Source of the DNA: an uncultured Flavobacteriaceae bacterium | GTDB taxonomy: Bacteria > Bacteroidota > Bacteroidia > Flavobacteriales > Flavobacteriaceae | Reading direction: 5' to 3' | DNA: 64,000 nucleotides | NCBI GenBank assembly: GCA_937959395.1 | Contig: CALGLR010000011.1 | Location: 35,289 to 99,288 of the forward strand | Shown: piece after piece, positions 43,313 to 50,531 of the stretch | How positions within the stretch are numbered: position 1 is the stretch's first letter | Layout: each line of letters opens with the position of its first letter | Made by a program: the position numbers and the translations under genes | Notes under the pieces: model-generated | Seen by the model: only the letters and a program-made list of their open reading frames with translations | What the model was told of the DNA's origin: nothing | The model's database searches: none

Positions 43313-44095
43313 TCAGTTTCCTTTAAATTCTGGTTTTCTTTTCTCTATAAACGCAGCAACACCTTCTTCATAATCATTACTTTGAGCGGCTTCAATTTGT
43401 AACTTAGACTCTAATGCTAGTTGCTCCTCTAAATTGTTGGTCATTGATTTATTAAACAACTCTTTAATTAACCCCAATGCTTTAGTTGGCATATTGGCTA
43501 ATTTTAAAGCTAATTTACTTATCGCTTCTTCGAATTCCTCTAAAGGAACATACTTATAAATCATCCCTAAGCGTTCTGCTTCTTCAGCCGAAATCTTATC
43601 ACCTAACATTGCCAATGCCTGTGCTTTTTGAAAACCAATTAATCTTGGTAAAAAATAAGTCCCGGCACTATCTGGCACTAATCCTATTAAGCTAAAAGCT
43701 TGAATAAAACTTACCTTATCATGAGCAACGACAATATCACAAGCTAAAGCAATATTCGCTCCTGCTCCTGCTGCAACTCCATTTATAGCACCTAAAATTG
43801 GTTTTTTTATAGATCGAATACGAGTAATTATGGGATTATAATGCTCTTCTAATATCTTTTTAAATCCAGGGTTTAATTCTGGGCTAGTGACTTCTTTCAA
43901 ATCTTGACCTGCACAAAATGCCTTTCCATTTCCTGTTAAAACAATAGCTCTAACGGCGTCATTAGTTTCGCAATCATCTAACGTTTTTTGTAATAATAAT
44001 GCCATTTCACGATTAAAACTATTAAAGACTTCTGGTCTATTTAATGTTATTGTCGCAACTTTATTTTCTATTTTTAATAATATGCTTTCGTTCAT
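43313..44095 (-). CDS. paaG: Ring-1,2-epoxyphenylacetyl-CoA isomerase (PaaG)
   Basis: 260 residues of the crotonase family, close in pattern to E. coli PaaG. TLNRPEVFNSFNREM is the N-terminal signature, GKAFCAGQDLKEV forms the oxyanion hole, and GVAAGAGANIALACD and LIGLVPDSAGTYFLPR follow. The C-terminal DYEEGVAAFIEKRKPEFKG is typical. It converts the unstable ring epoxide to the oxepin-CoA, using an Asp in the active site. Its place directly after the PaaABCDE genes supports the assignment. Confidence 0.93.
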   Translation of the reverse strand: MNESILLKIENKVATITLNRPEVFNSFNREMALLLQKTLDDCETNDAVRAIVLTGNGKAFCAGQDLKEVTSPELNPGFKKILEEHYNPIITRIRSIKKPILGAINGVAAGAGANIALACDIVVAHDKVSFIQAFSLIGLVPDSAGTYFLPRLIGFQKAQALAMLGDKISAEEAERLGMIYKYVPLEEFEEAISKLALKLANMPTKALGLIKELFNKSMTNNLEEQLALESKLQIEAAQSNDYEEGVAAFIEKRKPEFKGN

Positions 44096-44169
44096 ATTTT
44101 TAGTTCTCTTTTAAGAAATTCCTTCCCTAAACTATCGGGATTATTAGGAATGACAAGAATGTTATTTGT

Positions 44170-44214
44170 TCTCGATACAAAATTCTAAAAAAAAGAATTT
44201 CACTCGAACTGACG
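44170..44214. repeat. Half copy of R1 element (copy D)
   Basis: Contains TTCTCGATACAA and ends CACTCGAACTGACG, the right half of R1. No left half is seen. It lies between paaD and paaG. Confidence 0.6.
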
Positions 44215-44221
44215 TACTTTA

Positions 44222-44722
44222 TTATTTTAGACACTTGAAATAATCAAATGGTTCCAGGCAATCTTCACACTGAAACTGTGCTTTACATGCTGTAGAACCA
44301 AATTGACTTACCAATCTTGTATTTTGTGAACCACAATTTGTGCATTTCACAATTCGTTTTCCATTTAATAACACCTCTTTATCTGCTTCTGCATCTAAAG
44401 GTGCTGCAATACCATAATCTTCCAAAGCTTTACGACCTCTAGGTGTAATCCAATCGGTGGTCCAAGCTGGCGCTAAAATTAATTCAATTTCTGAATTATA
44501 GCCTGCTTCTTTTAATGCTTTTTTAATATCATCTCCAATAACATCCATTGCGGGACAACCGCTATAAGTTGGGGTAATTTGTACTTGGACAATCTCGTTT
44601 TTAGTAATAGCAGAACGCACCACTCCCATATCCATAATTGATAACACTGGGATTTCAGGATCGGAAACGGCTTCCAAAATTGGTATAAATTGTTTTTCTA
44701 TGTTTTGACTTAAATCTAACAT
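44222..44722 (-). CDS. paaD: Phenylacetyl-CoA epoxidase assembly/maturation subunit PaaD
   Basis: 166 residues. The N-terminal MIP18-like domain (about 10-110; AVSDPEIPVLSIMDMGVV and SGCPAMDVI) is shared with iron-sulfur assembly proteins. A C-terminal zinc-ribbon-like four-cysteine region follows (CTNCGSQNTR ... CEDCLEPFDYFKC). PaaD is needed for an active epoxidase complex, probably for cofactor assembly. It follows paaC across a 199-bp gap rich in AT and R8-type repeats. Confidence 0.93.
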   Translation of the reverse strand: MLDLSQNIEKQFIPILEAVSDPEIPVLSIMDMGVVRSAITKNEIVQVQITPTYSGCPAMDVIGDDIKKALKEAGYNSEIELILAPAWTTDWITPRGRKALEDYGIAAPLDAEADKEVLLNGKRIVKCTNCGSQNTRLVSQFGSTACKAQFQCEDCLEPFDYFKCLK

Positions 44723-44921
44723 AATGATTTGAGATTGTTGATTAACGATTTGTGATTTTTGAAGTTTTACTCAATACTTATTTTCAAAATTCAAAATCTA
44801 AAGTTTTTAGTAATCTGTCCCCCTTGTTTTTTTATTAATGATTATCGATTTTCCGAATCTTTGTTTAATTCTCGTTTTCAAAATCTAAAATTTTAAATCA
44901 AAACTCTTAAATCTCCAATCT

Positions 44922-45674
44922 TTACCATTCCATATTAGGATACGTACGTTGCATATACTGTAAATCACTTAATAAATATCCTAAATGCTCTGTATGTATA
45001 CCTTCTTTTCCTCCTTTTTGAAACCATTTGGATTCTGGAACTTCTAAAGTCGCTTCATTAAGAATAGTCTCTACATTAGTGTAATATTGGTCTTTTAATG
45101 TCGTAACATCTACACCTATATTTTCTTTCACCATTACTTTATCAGCTTCAGTTTGATGAAACAATTCATCAGTGTAGGTCCATAAAACGTTTATCGCTTC
45201 TTGAATTTTCTCATGGCTCACTGCTGTTCCATCTCCTAAACGCTTCACCCAATCTGAAGAAAACCGCCTGTGATAACTCACTTCTTTTATTGATTTTTTA
45301 GCAATAGCCGAAAGCGTAATGTCATGACTCTTCTCTAATTCTTCTAGAAATAGAAAGTGATAGGTATCAAATAAAAATTGACGCGCAATCGTAAACCCAA
45401 AATGGGTGTCTGGTTGCTCTACTAATAACACATTTAAATACTCTCTTTCTTTTCTTAAAAAAGCAATATCATCTTCAGTAGTGTTATCTCCTTTTATTTT
45501 CGCTGCATATTGATAATAACTACGAACTTGTCCAAATAGATCTAACGAAATGTTTGTACATGCGATATCGGTCTCTAAACTTGGTCCGTGACCAGTTAAT
45601 GCGCCCATTCTTTGACCAAGAATTAAGCTATTATCTGCGATTCCAAGAATGTATTTGTATAAATTTGTATTCAT
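44922..45674 (-). CDS. paaC: Phenylacetyl-CoA epoxidase structural subunit PaaC
   Basis: 250 residues, helical ferritin-like fold of the PaaC family. Typical pieces are YILGIADNSLILGQRMGALTGHGPSLETDIA (1-38 region), DDIAFLRKEREYLNVLLVEQP and KEVSYHRRFSSDWVKRLGDG. PaaC lacks the di-iron site and supports the catalytic PaaA subunit. Two hairpins lie in its leader (45679-45698, 4 nt before the ATG, and 45718-45736). Confidence 0.95.
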   Translation of the reverse strand: MNTNLYKYILGIADNSLILGQRMGALTGHGPSLETDIACTNISLDLFGQVRSYYQYAAKIKGDNTTEDDIAFLRKEREYLNVLLVEQPDTHFGFTIARQFLFDTYHFLFLEELEKSHDITLSAIAKKSIKEVSYHRRFSSDWVKRLGDGTAVSHEKIQEAINVLWTYTDELFHQTEADKVMVKENIGVDVTTLKDQYYTNVETILNEATLEVPESKWFQKGGKEGIHTEHLGYLLSDLQYMQRTYPNMEW

Positions 45675-45678
45675 TCTA

Positions 45679-45698
45679 TGCCCGCGAAGGCGGGTGTC
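45679..45698. repeat. R2 hairpin 4 nt before the paaC start codon
   Basis: + strand TGCCCGC-GAAG-GCGGGTGTC. In the gene direction the stem ends GCGGGCA, then TAGA-ATG. Another small inverted repeat, ATACCTG/CAGGTAT, follows at 45718-45736. Confidence 0.8.
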
Positions 45699-45879
45699 TT
45701 TTTGTTAGTACTTTGAATACCTGAACAGGCAGGTATCTCTTGATTATAATTTGAATTATCTTTTAAAATAAATACACTATTATCATTTTCTAAGGCCTAA
45801 ATTTCTCCATGAGCTATGTATTATTTCATTACTCGAATTCCCTTAAACAAAGAATAATAGTCTCGTTTCTATTCATGAG

Positions 45880-45899
45880 ATCCCTTTTTTCAAAGGGAT
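45880..45899 (-). terminator. Hairpin immediately after the paaB stop
   Basis: ATCCCTTT (45880-45887) and AAAGGGAT (45892-45899) form an 8-bp stem directly abutting the paaB stop codon. It has no U-run after it, so a role in mRNA stability or partial termination between paaB and paaC is possible. The 225-bp gap that follows is otherwise AT-rich. Confidence 0.5.
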
Positions 45900-46187
45900 T
45901 TACATATGCTTCACCTCATCTGGTAAATCGTAAAATGTAGGATGACGATATACTTTATCTTGAGCAGGCTCGAATAACTCCCCATTGTTTTCAGGATTTG
46001 ATGCTGTGATATTTTTTGATTCGACTACCCAAATACTAACGCCTTCACTTCTTCTAGTGTATACATCTCTAGCATTTTCTAAAGCCATTTCTTCATCGGC
46101 AGCATGAAGGCTCCCAAAATGACGGTGTTCTAAACCATTTTTACTTCTTACGAAGACTTCCCAAAGTGGCCAATTTTTTTTTGTCAT
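45900..46187 (-). CDS. paaB: Phenylacetyl-CoA epoxidase subunit PaaB
   Basis: 95 residues, the usual length for PaaB. It contains WPLWEVFVRSKNGLEHRHFGSLHAADEEMAL and VWVVES-type strands (ISIWVVES in this copy as VSIWVVESK). PaaB bridges dimers of the PaaAC epoxidase. A hairpin lies 9 nt before its ATG (46197-46216) and another abuts its stop (45880-45899). Confidence 0.95.
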   Translation of the reverse strand: MTKKNWPLWEVFVRSKNGLEHRHFGSLHAADEEMALENARDVYTRRSEGVSIWVVESKNITASNPENNGELFEPAQDKVYRHPTFYDLPDEVKHM

Positions 46188-46196
46188 AATTTTTTT

Positions 46197-46216
46197 ATTT
46201 CCGCAAAGGCGGAAAT
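46197..46216. repeat. R2-like hairpin 9 nt before the paaB start codon
   Basis: ATTTCCGC-AAAG-GCGGAAAT, perfect inverted repeat in the paaB leader. Same architecture as the paaC, paaZ and hydratase-like leaders, with a lower-GC stem. Confidence 0.75.
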
Positions 46217-46254
46217 CTTATTGATTAAACTTATTTAAGTAAAATAATTGATAA

Positions 46255-46281
46255 CCTTTCGACTGCGCTCAAGGAGACAAC
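46255..46281. repeat. Dispersed repeat R4 remnant after paaA
   Basis: TTTCGACTGCGCTCAAGGAG resembles R4 (CTTCGACTGCGCTCAGAGTG). It lies 6 bp past the paaA stop. Confidence 0.6.
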
Positions 46282-46286
46282 TATAT

Positions 46287-47264
46287 TTAAACTACCTTTT
46301 TATTTTTTCTACTCTCTTTTTTCTCGGCATAAGCCATTGCTGCATCTCTTACCCATTCGCCACCTTCCCAAGCACCAACTCTGGCATTCATACGTTCTTT
46401 ATTACATGGACCGTGACCTTTTACGACTTGCCAAAACTCATCCCAATTTATGTCTCCGAAATCATAACTCCCTCGTTCTTCATTCCATTTTAAATCGGCA
46501 TCAGGAATAGTTAAACCTATTAACTCTGCCTGAGGAACCGTTTGATCTATAAATTGCTGACGTAAATCATCATTCGACTTACGTTTCAATTTCCATTTCA
46601 TTGATTGTTCTGTATGTACAGATTCTGCATCTGTAGGACCTAACATCATTAAAGAAGGCCACCACCAACGGTTTAACGCATCTTGTGCCATTTCTTTTTG
46701 CTCTGGAGAACCACCAGCCAATTTTATCATGATCTCAAAACCTTGACGCTGATGAAAACTTTCTTCTTTACAAACTCTTATCATTGCTCTGGCATAAGGT
46801 CCGTAAGAGGTATTACATAATGGGACTTGATTTATAATTGCAGCACCATCTACCAGCCAACCAATGGCTCCCATATCTGCCCAAGTAACAGTTGGATAAT
46901 TAAAAATACTTGAGTATTTCGCTTTACCGGTGTGTAATTGTTCATATAATTCATCTCTAGTAATCCCTAAAGTTTCACAAGCACTATATAAATATAATCC
47001 ATGACCAGCTTCATCTTGCACCTTAGCTAATAATGCTACTTTACGCCTTAAAGAAGGTGCTCTAGTAATCCAGTTTCCTTCTGGTAACATACCCACAATT
47101 TCAGAATGGGCATGCTGAGACATTTGTCTAATATGTGTTTTACGATATTTTTCTGGCATCCAATCTTTAGGTTCAATTTTTTCGTCACGTGCAATACGTG
47201 CTTCAAATTGAGCTTCTAGACTTAGACTGCGCTCAGCCTCCATGTTTTTTTGTTCTTCACTCAT
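46287..47264 (-). CDS. paaA: Phenylacetyl-CoA epoxidase catalytic subunit PaaA
   Basis: 325 residues, ferritin-like di-iron oxygenase subunit. Iron ligands are visible as E55 (HAHSEIVGM), E85 and H88 (QDEAGHG) and E168 and H171 (KEESFH). It epoxidises the aromatic ring of phenylacetyl-CoA with O2 and electrons from PaaE. Length and motifs match PaaA well. It follows paaE across a 74-bp gap that contains an R3 palindrome. Confidence 0.97.
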   Translation of the reverse strand: MSEEQKNMEAERSLSLEAQFEARIARDEKIEPKDWMPEKYRKTHIRQMSQHAHSEIVGMLPEGNWITRAPSLRRKVALLAKVQDEAGHGLYLYSACETLGITRDELYEQLHTGKAKYSSIFNYPTVTWADMGAIGWLVDGAAIINQVPLCNTSYGPYARAMIRVCKEESFHQRQGFEIMIKLAGGSPEQKEMAQDALNRWWWPSLMMLGPTDAESVHTEQSMKWKLKRKSNDDLRQQFIDQTVPQAELIGLTIPDADLKWNEERGSYDFGDINWDEFWQVVKGHGPCNKERMNARVGAWEGGEWVRDAAMAYAEKKESRKNKKVV

Positions 47265-47295
47265 AACTCTTCAGGTTTTGGCAACTATATTTCCA

Positions 47296-47328
47296 AAACC
47301 TGTCAGGTTTTAAAAACCTGACAGGTTT
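47296..47328. repeat. Long palindrome, family R3, between paaE and paaA
   Basis: Arms AAACCTGTCAGGTTTT and AAAACCTGACAGGTTT around one base. It has the same core as 30378-30410. Located 10 bp past the paaE stop; it may tune expression of paaA relative to paaE. Confidence 0.7.
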
Positions 47329-47338
47329 GACATGTTAT

Positions 47339-48412
47339 TTATACATCAAAATTAACCGTTACTTTATCTGTTGTTGGAACAGATTGGCAACTCAATACTA
47401 AATTTTGCGAGACTTCTTTTTCATCTAAGGCATAATTTATTTTCATTTCTACTGATCCTTCAACTACTTCACATTTACAAGTACTGCATACGCCTCCTTT
47501 ACACGCAAAAGGCAAATCTGCTCCTGCTGCTAACGCACCATCTAATATGTTGTCGTACTCGTCTTCCATAATGAAATGGAATTCTTTTCCACCATCTATT
47601 ATAGTGACTTCTGTACCTTCAACTTTTTGTTCTAATATTTCGGCAATATGTTTATTATCATTTTCAGATTTTCCAGAGAAGAATAATTCATAATGAACTT
47701 TTTCTTTATCTAAACCTGCAGCTACTAATTCGTCTCTAATTAAAAAGATCATATCCTGTGGACCACAAATAAAACAATCATTGGTATCTTCTACATCAAT
47801 GAATGTTTTTGTTAATATTTGAAGTTTTTCAGCATTAAAACGACCATTTAACAACGGAATATCTCGCTGCTCTTTCGTTAAAAAATAAAACACTTGAAAA
47901 CGGTCAAAGTATTCATTTTTAAGCTGTTCTATTTCTTCCTTAAAGATAATTGATTTCACAGTACGATTCAAATAAAACAATTTGAATGTACTATTAGGCT
48001 CTGCCTTTAGATGCGTTTTCATTATGGATAGCATTGGTGTAATACCACTCCCTGCTGCAAATGCAATGTAATTCTTTTGCTTTTTGGGCTCTATTTCGAC
48101 ATAAAACTCTCCAGAAGGCACCATTATGTCTAAAGAATCTCCTGCTTTTAACTCTGTATTCGCATAAGTAGAAAAAATCCCTCCAGGAATTTGTTTAATA
48201 GCGACTTTCCATTCATTATCAATAGGACTAGAACATAATGAATAGGAACGACGTATATCCTCATCATTTATAATTGTCTTTAATGTTAAGTATTGCCCTT
48301 GTTTATATTTAAATGTTTCTTGAAGTTCTTTAGGAATATTAAAAGAGACTACGCTACAGTCTTTTGTTTCCTTGTAAACGTCTTTTACTTCTATTTTATG
48401 AAAATTTGCCAT
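47339..48412 (-). CDS. paaE: Phenylacetyl-CoA epoxidase reductase subunit PaaE
   Basis: 357 residues. A ferredoxin-NADP-reductase part has the FAD motif RRSYSLCS (54-61) and the nucleotide-binding AAGSGITPML (119-128). The C-terminal plant-type [2Fe-2S] ferredoxin has C304, C309, C312 and C342. It passes electrons from NADPH to the PaaA di-iron centre. It is the first enzyme gene of the cluster and has a promoter and a TetR-type operator (48425-48456) in front. In E. coli paaE is last of paaABCDE; here it is first. Confidence 0.96.
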   Translation of the reverse strand: MANFHKIEVKDVYKETKDCSVVSFNIPKELQETFKYKQGQYLTLKTIINDEDIRRSYSLCSSPIDNEWKVAIKQIPGGIFSTYANTELKAGDSLDIMVPSGEFYVEIEPKKQKNYIAFAAGSGITPMLSIMKTHLKAEPNSTFKLFYLNRTVKSIIFKEEIEQLKNEYFDRFQVFYFLTKEQRDIPLLNGRFNAEKLQILTKTFIDVEDTNDCFICGPQDMIFLIRDELVAAGLDKEKVHYELFFSGKSENDNKHIAEILEQKVEGTEVTIIDGGKEFHFIMEDEYDNILDGALAAGADLPFACKGGVCSTCKCEVVEGSVEMKINYALDEKEVSQNLVLSCQSVPTTDKVTVNFDV

Positions 48413-48424
48413 CTTAAATATTTA

Positions 48425-48440
48425 ACTAACACTTGTTAGT
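48425..48440 (-). promoter_or_regulatory. Palindromic TetR (PaaR) operator before paaE
   Basis: ACTAACA-CT-TGTTAGT, a perfect 7-bp-arm inverted repeat, 13-28 nt upstream of the paaE ATG and just downstream of the -7 box, so it would cover the transcription start. I see no second copy in the window. Confidence 0.75.
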
Positions 48441-48448
48441 CTGTTCAA

Positions 48449-48456
48449 CAAATTTA
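48449..48456 (-). promoter_or_regulatory. Candidate -7 box of the paaE promoter
   Basis: The minus strand reads TAAATTTG, matching TAnnTTTG, 37-44 nt before the paaE ATG. The operator at 48425-48440 begins 8 nt downstream of it. Confidence 0.55.
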
Positions 48457-48472
48457 CGAAATAAAATCAAAA

Positions 48473-49042
48473 CTATTTGTTAATTCCTTCAATAAGTATA
48501 CTTGTAAGATTACTAGAAAGTTCAATATGGTTTAAATCTTCTTTCTTAGGAATCCATAAATAAAGCGAACGAAGTGTTGAGAGTATTGAAAAGAGTATGA
48601 CTTCGGGGTTGGCATGTTTAATCTCATTATTCTTTATTCCGTTTATTATAATTTCTCTAAAATTATCTTCATAATCGGTTCTTAATTTCAAATAATAATC
48701 TAATTGTTCTTCTAAATGCATCCAGTCATTATTTAAAGAAGCCATTCCATAAATATTATTACTGGCAATATTTACATGCAAATCAACTATTTTAGTAAGC
48801 TTATCTATACTATTAGAATTAGAATTCATTATTACCGCCATTCCCTCAGTAAACCGTTCGGCAATCGAAATAATTATTTCTTTAAGTAGTTCTTGTTTAG
48901 ACGAAATATGATTATATAAACTAGATGCTTTAACCCCTATTTTAGAAGCTAAATCTCGCATAGTAACAGCACTAAATCCTTTTTCTTTAAAAAGTTTAGC
49001 AGCCGTTTTAATAATATCTTCTTTGCTTATTTTTTGTTTCAT
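48473..49042 (-). CDS. TetR-family regulator of the phenylacetate genes
   Basis: 189 residues. The N-terminal helix-turn-helix is typical (IIKTAAKLFKEKGFSAVTMRD, then IGVKASSLYNHISSKQELL, to about residue 55). The C-terminal ligand domain has no conserved signature. It lies 60 bp upstream of paaE in the same direction and a palindromic operator fills the gap, so it is most likely a PaaR-type repressor relieved by a phenylacetyl-CoA-type ligand. A possible -7 box, TATTTTTG on the minus strand, lies at 49064-49071, 22 nt before its ATG. Confidence 0.85.
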   Translation of the reverse strand: MKQKISKEDIIKTAAKLFKEKGFSAVTMRDLASKIGVKASSLYNHISSKQELLKEIIISIAERFTEGMAVIMNSNSNSIDKLTKIVDLHVNIASNNIYGMASLNNDWMHLEEQLDYYLKLRTDYEDNFREIIINGIKNNEIKHANPEVILFSILSTLRSLYLWIPKKEDLNHIELSSNLTSILIEGINK

Positions 49043-49283
49043 TCAACTAAAATATATCTTTAACAAAAATAGTCTTTAATTTTCGTAAATGTGGATCAAG
49101 TAAAATTCTATTAATACTACTAAATTTAAAATCGTACATTAATAATTTAAATTATTTTTTAATCATATAATTCATAAAACTAAGATATATAAATAGTTAC
49201 GATTATGTTTTTAGAAAAACACAATATAGGTTCTATTTCAAAGTTAATAACGGCATTAATTCTTGAAATTATTGCACAAAAAA

Positions 49284-49315
49284 ACCAAGACCATTTCATA
49301 AGAAACAATCTTGGT
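49284..49315 (-). terminator. Rho-independent-type terminator
   Basis: ACCAAGA (49284-49290) and TCTTGGT (49309-49315). Read on the minus strand the stem is followed by a run of T. It lies 35 bp past the stop of the T9SS gene at 49350. The rest of the 307-bp gap holds the tetR promoter and nothing else I can recognise. Confidence 0.75.
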
Positions 49316-49349
49316 AAAAGATTCTATTCTAACCTAAAAATCTATTTAA

Positions 49350-50210
49350 TCAATCAATTATTAATTTTTTAACCAAAGAACGACCAGTATTATCTTCTAT
49401 TCTAACCAAATATACTCCGCTAGCCATGTTTGAAACATTAACACGATTGTTTATGTTAAGCTTTAGTTCTTTTTTTACAAGTTTCCCTAAACTACTATAA
49501 ATACTTAAGTTCGTTTCGTTTTCCGTGTTTTTCAACCTTAATTCAAAAAAATCATTTGCTGGATTGGGCGTTAGTTGAATAAAATCATTTTCAAATTTGG
49601 TATTAGATAGTATCTTTTGCTCTATACTAAAACTATCGAATATGTTCTGAGTTATTCCACCACCAAATGATGTTACAACAATTCCTATATGTTTTGACAA
49701 ATCATCTAAATGGGTGTAATCAATTTCTACTTGCTCATAAGTCGTATTACTTACACTAGGAATTTCCCATATAATATTTTGCTTAATTGAATTGGCATTA
49801 GGTTGGTCACCCAAGCCTATTCCTACCCCAGCTCCACCATTGGCTCCAGTTCTGTACCATAGCTTAATGGTATACACCTCTCCTTTAACCAATTGAATTT
49901 CTGGAGAAATTAACCATTCCTCAAGAGAAACACTAGGAATTCCTGGTACTAAAACTGTTCTAGCTCCCGAATGCGGGTTTGAAGAATTCATAATAAAACC
50001 TAGATTAAAAGGTGAATCTGTACCTTCACTCAAAACAGTCCATTCCGTAGGTAACTCTCCAGTATCATCGGCACCTCCAGTTTCAAAACTTTCTTCGTAA
50101 GGGAACGTGGTTACAACTTGTGCAGTTAATGAATTAGTTAGTATTGAAATCAATACTGTTAAAATTAGTAATTTTTTTTTCATCATTGAATTATTTTTAA
50201 AGTGTTTCAA
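49350..50210 (-). CDS. Secreted choice-of-anchor-type protein with T9SS sorting domain
   Basis: 286 residues. A signal peptide (LLILTVLISILTNSLTAQ, about 13-30) is followed by a beta-sandwich of the choice-of-anchor/MAM-like type (FPYEESFETGGADDTGELPTEW, then WLISPEIQL and YTIKLWYRTGANGG). A T9SS type A sorting domain closes it (LTPNPANDFFELRLK ... GVYLVRIEDNTG...KKLIID). It is probably cell-surface or secreted, a small adhesion or binding module without an obvious enzyme domain. It is monocistronic with a terminator downstream. Confidence 0.88.
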   Translation of the reverse strand: MKHFKNNSMMKKKLLILTVLISILTNSLTAQVVTTFPYEESFETGGADDTGELPTEWTVLSEGTDSPFNLGFIMNSSNPHSGARTVLVPGIPSVSLEEWLISPEIQLVKGEVYTIKLWYRTGANGGAGVGIGLGDQPNANSIKQNIIWEIPSVSNTTYEQVEIDYTHLDDLSKHIGIVVTSFGGGITQNIFDSFSIEQKILSNTKFENDFIQLTPNPANDFFELRLKNTENETNLSIYSSLGKLVKKELKLNINNRVNVSNMASGVYLVRIEDNTGRSLVKKLIID

Positions 50211-50364
50211 AAATTTTAAAACTTATTTCTATTTACACTCGCAAAGTTATTTTTTATGTAGGAGTAACAAGAAAAAACACCTGTAAAAAAACTGTAACTA
50301 TTAGTTTTTTATCTCTAATTATTCTGTAATCTTTGAGTTAAGAAACATTTAAAACCCTAAAACA

Positions 50365-50390
50365 ATTTATTTAAGATATCTTAAATAAAT
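50365..50390. promoter_or_regulatory. Perfect 26-bp palindrome upstream of phenylalanine hydroxylase
   Basis: The half-site ATTTATTTAAGAT is followed directly by its complement, with GATATC at the centre and no loop. It lies between the divergent T9SS gene and the hydroxylase gene, 80 bp upstream of the hydroxylase -7 box. A dimeric-regulator operator is the simplest reading. The rest of the 321-bp gap is AT-rich without other features. Confidence 0.5.
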
Positions 50391-50469
50391 GTGTGCTAAT
50401 AAAAAATATAACCTATTAGAAAAACACAAATTAATCAATGATATTATGGAAAAATAGAATCAATATAGC

Positions 50470-50477
50470 TACTTTTG
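50470..50477 (+). promoter_or_regulatory. Candidate -7 box of the phenylalanine hydroxylase gene
   Basis: TACTTTTG matches TAnnTTTG, 55 nt before the ATG at 50532. The -33 box is not evident. Confidence 0.4.
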
Positions 50478-50531
50478 AAAGCTTATTAAGCTTCCCTAAC
50501 TCTAAATATTAACGCCACATAGATTTATTGC

